Positions 30,639 to 34,306 of a stretch of 34,306 nt of DNA are shown here, piece after piece (the stretch's first letter is position 1; each line of letters opens with the position of its first letter). The notes below the pieces were generated by a model that was not told where the DNA came from, did no database searches, and saw nothing but the letters and a program-made list of their open reading frames with translations. The position numbers and the translations under genes were made by a program. Location: the NCBI GenBank assembly GCA_014804385.1, contig JAAUZW010000015.1, forward strand, positions 106,287 through 140,592, read 5' to 3'. The DNA is from Lachnospiraceae bacterium (lineage in GTDB: Bacteria > Bacillota > Clostridia > Lachnospirales > Lachnospiraceae).

Positions 30639-31940
30639 ATGAAAAACTGTCAAAACAAATGGGTGCGTGCCGCGATCCCGGCGCTGCTCCTACACTTTAG
30701 TATCGGCACGGTGTACTGCTGGTCTATTTTCAGTCAGGAGATTGCTGACTACATAGGATTTTCCAAGGGTGCTACCGAGTGGGCGTTCAGCTTTGCGATA
30801 TTCTTCCTGGGAATGTCGGCGGCATTTATGGGGAATATAGTGGAGAAGGATATCCACAAGTCGTCTCTGATCGCCACGATCACCTTTTCTCTGGGTATGG
30901 CGGGCACAGGCTTCTTCATCTATTATGGCGGCAACCATCAGGGCAGTGTGCTTGCTCTTATCGGCATTTACGTTTTCTACGGGTTTATCATGGGTATCGG
31001 TCTGGGAACCGGGTATCTGTCTCCCGTAAAGACCCTGATGCTGTGGTTTCAGGATAAGAAGGGACTTGCAACGGGTCTTGCCGTAGCGGGCTTCGGCGGT
31101 GCGAAGGCTATCGCAAGTCCTATCATGCAGGCGCTGCTGAATAATCTGGGTGAGGGCGGTATCTATAAGATGTTCTTTATTCTGGCAGTGGTTTACTTTG
31201 TTATGATGTTTATCGGGCATCTCCTTCTGGCGAAGCCGGAGGGCTGGCATGAGCCTCAGAAGAAAGAAAAAGGACAGGGTATCATGGATGTTTTAAAGAC
31301 CCGTCCGATCAGCAACTATGTGGGAATCTGGCTGATGTTCTATATTAACATTACCTGCGGTCTGGCATTGATCTCGCAGGAGAAGATGATCGTGAAGTGT
31401 ATCGGTCTTGCCGGCGTAGTGGGTATGATCTCCACTGTGACTGCAATCTTTAACGCAGGCGGTCGTCTGGGCTTCTCCGCTTGGGCAGATCATATGAAGG
31501 ACAGAAATACGGTCTACAAGCTGATCTTCATTCTCTCTATTGCATTTACAGGACTGGTGATGCTCACTGGCGGTATTAAGAACGGCGAGGGTAATACGCT
31601 GCTGATGATTTTGGTGCTTTGCCTGCTCTTCATGGTAAATGCGGGATACGGCGGCGGATTCTCCAATGTGCCGACTCTGCTTTCCGATCATTACGGCATG
31701 GGCAGCATCAGTGCGATCCACGGCATTACGCTCTCTGCATGGGCGTTTGCGGGACTTACCGGTAACCAGGTCGCGTCCTTGATCGTAAGCCATACCGGAA
31801 GCTATTTCGAGGATGCACATGGAAATCTGATCAATCCGGTAGGGTATCAGAATGTGTTGTATTTTACGATCGTACTCTACATCATAGCGTTACTGCTGAG
31901 CCTTTTCCTGGTGAAGCCTTCTGAAGTGGCTAAAAAATAA
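30639..31940 (+). CDS. OFA family MFS transporter
   Basis: A 433-aa membrane protein with about 12 helices, of the oxalate/formate antiporter (OFA) branch of the major facilitator superfamily. The N-terminal HFSIGTVYCWSIFSQEI and the GFGGAKAIASPIMQ and YGGGFSNVPTLLSDHYG segments are typical of OFA members, which carry small carboxylates and related anions. The ribosome site is GAAAGGAC. It has its own promoter and ends at a strong hairpin terminator. The actual substrate cannot be read from sequence. Confidence 0.88.
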   Translation: MKNCQNKWVRAAIPALLLHFSIGTVYCWSIFSQEIADYIGFSKGATEWAFSFAIFFLGMSAAFMGNIVEKDIHKSSLIATITFSLGMAGTGFFIYYGGNHQGSVLALIGIYVFYGFIMGIGLGTGYLSPVKTLMLWFQDKKGLATGLAVAGFGGAKAIASPIMQALLNNLGEGGIYKMFFILAVVYFVMMFIGHLLLAKPEGWHEPQKKEKGQGIMDVLKTRPISNYVGIWLMFYINITCGLALISQEKMIVKCIGLAGVVGMISTVTAIFNAGGRLGFSAWADHMKDRNTVYKLIFILSIAFTGLVMLTGGIKNGEGNTLLMILVLCLLFMVNAGYGGGFSNVPTLLSDHYGMGSISAIHGITLSAWAFAGLTGNQVASLIVSHTGSYFEDAHGNLINPVGYQNVLYFTIVLYIIALLLSLFLVKPSEVAKK

Positions 31941-31956
31941 ATAACCGACATTACAG

Positions 31957-31996
31957 CAAGCAAAACCCCGAAGGTTCGCCTTCGGGGTTTTGCTTG
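31957..31996. terminator. Bidirectional hairpin terminator
   Basis: Perfect 18-bp arms (31957-31974 and 31979-31996) around a TTCG tetraloop, with T-rich stretches on both strands (GGGGTTTTGCTTG). It ends the OFA gene and, from the other side, can end the convergent cNMP gene. Confidence 0.85.
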
Positions 31997-32029
31997 TGTA
32001 AAAGGGGAATTTTCGGAATTGCTTTTACC

Positions 32030-32052
32030 GACTTGACTTCCGAAATCAAGTC
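32030..32052. repeat. Inverted repeat GACTTGA-N9-TCAAGTC
   Basis: Perfect 7-bp arms with a 9-nt spacer in the gap between the two convergent genes. No gene starts here, so a role is not evident. Confidence 0.35.
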
Positions 32053-32131
32053 TATATTCAATATACCGAGTCTTCCCGCTGGCGTCTATAATTATATTAC
32101 AAAAGAATAACACTATATTAGCGAATGTTGC

Positions 32132-34306
32132 TTACATCCCCAAATAGGCACGCTGGTTCTGAAGTTCCTGCGGAATAGGCATTCCGGTGTTTTTGAGCTT
32201 CTGGAACAGGTTGTCGTAATGATGAATCTTTTGTGCCTGTTTGATATCGTAACGCGTCATAGTGTCTTTGTAGAGCGGGTTTGCTGACAGGCGGTTACGG
32301 ATCTCCTTTGAAAAAGGACAGTAGGAGAAGATGATATTACGGGATATCTTGTTAAGCCGCGGAGAACCGTTTCCCTCGTAGAGGATCCATGCTTCATAAT
32401 CTCTGATAAACATTTCCTTATAATTGTTTTTCGCTTTCTGCATGGCGAGTTTGATCTTATCCTTGGCGTCTGTGGACAAGTCACGGTTCTTACGGTAGAA
32501 CTGGATGTAGTCGAAATACTCGCTGGTGAGGGATGCCTCGGAGATATCGTTCCAGCGTGCGCCCTGGACACGTTTGCACATTTCCCAACGGAAATCGCCG
32601 GTCAGCCGAACCAGAATGTTGGTCAGATCCTCCATCTGGAAGATGGACACCATCATGCGGGCCGGGGTCGTGCGCTTGCGTCCTTCGATCTCCTGCCATG
32701 CCACGCCGCGGATACCAATATTGGGCATTAGTATAATATCGGGAAGTACCTCCACACTTATCGTCTCTTTTCCGATACCAATTTCAGGATTGGTGTAGGT
32801 GACGTCGCGGTAGTAAGCGCTGAAGTCGAGGGCGCGGATCTTTTTAAAGGATTCCTCCACCTTGTCGGCGGATACCAGAGTGCCGTCCAGATCTTTTAAA
32901 ACATTATGCTCCGAGAAGATCGGGCAGAAACTTAAGATACGGCCAAAGGAAATCTTATTGACGGAAGGGAACATATTGCGCATCTCAAAGAGAACCATTT
33001 CCTTCTGGTCAGTCTGCATTCTGATCTCGTCGTCGGGAGAGATTCTTCCGTTCATCCTCTGCTCACGGAGATATGCGGGATAGTCGTTGTCAAACTCATT
33101 ACGGCTGGGTACCTTTTCCCCGCGATAGATGGCGAGAAACCATTCGTAGGCCGTGTAGACCTGACGCTCGGGGTTGGAAGGGAGCTTATCCACGATTGAG
33201 TATAAGTAGGCAGCATTCTCCAGTCCGGCCAGCGTCTCGTCCACATAGCCGAAGTTGAAGAACATTTTCACAATCTTGGGTACGGAAGGATCGTCTATAC
33301 TCTTCAAAAAGGCATGTTCATAAATCGTATAGAAATGTTTGGTGATGACAAGGCGCAGTTTCCTGGCAGCGTCGTCGGAGGCGTTTTTGTCGGACATTTT
33401 GGCAAACTTGCCGACAGCCTCTCGGAAAGCGGCAGCCGTTTCAGCGTCCACCTCGGCGTAGTTAAGGATAGTATTCATGGAATCGGTCAGATCAGCCACA
33501 TCATTTGCAGCAGACGCGTCCTCACCGGGATGGTCTTCGGCATATTTCAGTTTTTCACGGTATTCATGGATTCGCTCCTGATACATCTCTTTGTCGATGG
33601 ATTCCTGATCCTCGAGCTGTATCATCATCTTGGACAGCGCTGCAGTCAGTGTGGTAGAGTCCGGATCGTTTGGTCCGATTCGGTATAAAATGCTGGCATA
33701 GAGATCAAAAAGATCCAGATGATTTTCATTCATCAAAATATGAATGATATCTGCCTGATAGTCAGAGAACACACGGCTTATAGAAATGATCCGCTGAATG
33801 TCCTGATTGGCTTTCATGACCAATCCGGTCAAAAAATCGGAACTGTAAAACTTGGCCGATTTTTGTGTAATGGATGTTTCCAGCTGGGTATAATAGCCGT
33901 CCAGCCAGCTTTCCAGATCTTCCTCCAGGGTAAGCTCCGTCACATTTTCCAGATCGGGGAGAACCCTCGCGGGGATTCCGTGCTTGGTGCAGAATGATTT
34001 GTAGATCTCATAGCTGCTCATCAGATAACGATGGAAATTATCACAGGCAAAAGAACTCATGGCATACTGATCGTAGATTTCGCGGAACTGCCGAAACAGG
34101 GAAGTGATGAACATATTTGACAGATCTACACTTTTTTCCATCAGAGTCTTCAGCTGTGAAGCTGTGCAGGCGTAGGACGAGATAGCCGTGGGCTCCTCCG
34201 TGCGGTAGGAAATAAAATAGGAACCAAAAAAAATCTCACAAATGCCGATTACATCGCCCTTTTGCAGATAAATTGTGCCGCCGGGATAAGTAGCGCTTAC
34301 GCTTCC
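32132..34306 (-). CDS. Cyclic nucleotide-binding domain protein (5' partial, runs off the right edge)
   Basis: The frame is open to the window edge on the minus strand. The first 55 residues read from the edge (GSVSATYPGGTIYLQKGDVIGI...) match a cyclic-nucleotide-binding (CRP-like) beta-roll, with the GDVIG turn. The remaining roughly 660 residues are a long helical region of unknown function, without membrane segments. The ATG at 34141 is therefore internal and not the true start. The protein would sense a cyclic nucleotide and transmit it through its helical part. It ends near the shared terminator at 31957-31996. The full product lies outside the window. Confidence 0.75.
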   Translation of the reverse strand, partial: GSVSATYPGGTIYLQKGDVIGICEIFFGSYFISYRTEEPTAISSYACTASQLKTLMEKSVDLSNMFITSLFRQFREIYDQYAMSSFACDNFHRYLMSSYEIYKSFCTKHGIPARVLPDLENVTELTLEEDLESWLDGYYTQLETSITQKSAKFYSSDFLTGLVMKANQDIQRIISISRVFSDYQADIIHILMNENHLDLFDLYASILYRIGPNDPDSTTLTAALSKMMIQLEDQESIDKEMYQERIHEYREKLKYAEDHPGEDASAANDVADLTDSMNTILNYAEVDAETAAAFREAVGKFAKMSDKNASDDAARKLRLVITKHFYTIYEHAFLKSIDDPSVPKIVKMFFNFGYVDETLAGLENAAYLYSIVDKLPSNPERQVYTAYEWFLAIYRGEKVPSRNEFDNDYPAYLREQRMNGRISPDDEIRMQTDQKEMVLFEMRNMFPSVNKISFGRILSFCPIFSEHNVLKDLDGTLVSADKVEESFKKIRALDFSAYYRDVTYTNPEIGIGKETISVEVLPDIILMPNIGIRGVAWQEIEGRKRTTPARMMVSIFQMEDLTNILVRLTGDFRWEMCKRVQGARWNDISEASLTSEYFDYIQFYRKNRDLSTDAKDKIKLAMQKAKNNYKEMFIRDYEAWILYEGNGSPRLNKISRNIIFSYCPFSKEIRNRLSANPLYKDTMTRYDIKQAQKIHHYDNLFQKLKNTGMPIPQELQNQRAYLGM

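Noticed and set aside
34036..34141. ATG at 34141 as start of the cNMP protein
   Set aside because: The frame continues without a stop to the window edge and the upstream 55 codons read as a cyclic nucleotide-binding roll.

Overview
The window looks like chromosomal DNA from a gut-type Lachnospiraceae (Clostridia, Firmicutes). The reasons are strong AGGAGG-type ribosome binding sites, TTGACA/TATAAT-like promoters with 17-nt spacers, a CspA-like S8 peptidase, an OFA-family transporter, GH3 and GH53 enzymes, and a cNMP-domain protein cut off by the right edge. The family assignment is inference from gene content; no rRNA, tRNA or CRISPR array was seen.

Layout. (1) 1-7850, GC-richer core: CPBP membrane protease (left end probably cut), Tag DNA glycosylase, nicotinamidase-like hydrolase, an AAA/DUF4143 ATPase with an unusual 33-bp-spaced repeat just upstream of its promoter, endonuclease III, an unknown protein, a divergent AraC regulator, and a CspA-like subtilase. 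(2) 7850-14700, visibly AT-rich accessory island: a two-gene OLD-like ATPase + RloB-like Toprim system (AbiL/RloAB/PARIS type), directly followed by a CBASS operon (small DUF3892-like protein, CD-NTase, E2-like protein fused to a SEC-C zinc motif, S-4TM pore-forming effector). After it come decayed mobile-element scraps, a second copy of the subtilase 3' end, and a RelE/ParE-type toxin-antitoxin pair whose toxin is frameshifted. (3) 14754-16115: a complete IS256-family insertion sequence with an 8-bp target duplication. (4) 16116-34306, core again: GH3 beta-glucosidase, a Kv-like potassium channel, a secreted unknown protein with a D,D-carboxypeptidase, a large hybrid sensor kinase, a secreted MBL-fold hydrolase, an unknown protein with a small zinc ribbon, GH53 galactanase, OFA transporter, and the cNMP-domain protein.

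How the genes work together. In the island, the CD-NTase would make a cyclic nucleotide on phage infection, the E2-like protein would prime it by conjugation (short type II CBASS logic), and the S-4TM protein would breach the membrane. The neighbouring ATPase/Toprim pair is an independent abortive-infection module. The 38-bp duplication of the subtilase 3' end brackets both systems (7805-7842 and 13895-13932), so they appear to have entered, or recombined into, a tandem subtilase locus.

The most unusual items are the E2-SEC-C fusion CBASS; a palindromic repeat element present twice (26915-26988 and 29328-29425), the second copy being read in frame inside the N-terminus of the GH53 gene; the duplicated promoter shared by the toxin-antitoxin pair and the GH3 gene; and the repeat array upstream of the DUF4143 ATPase.
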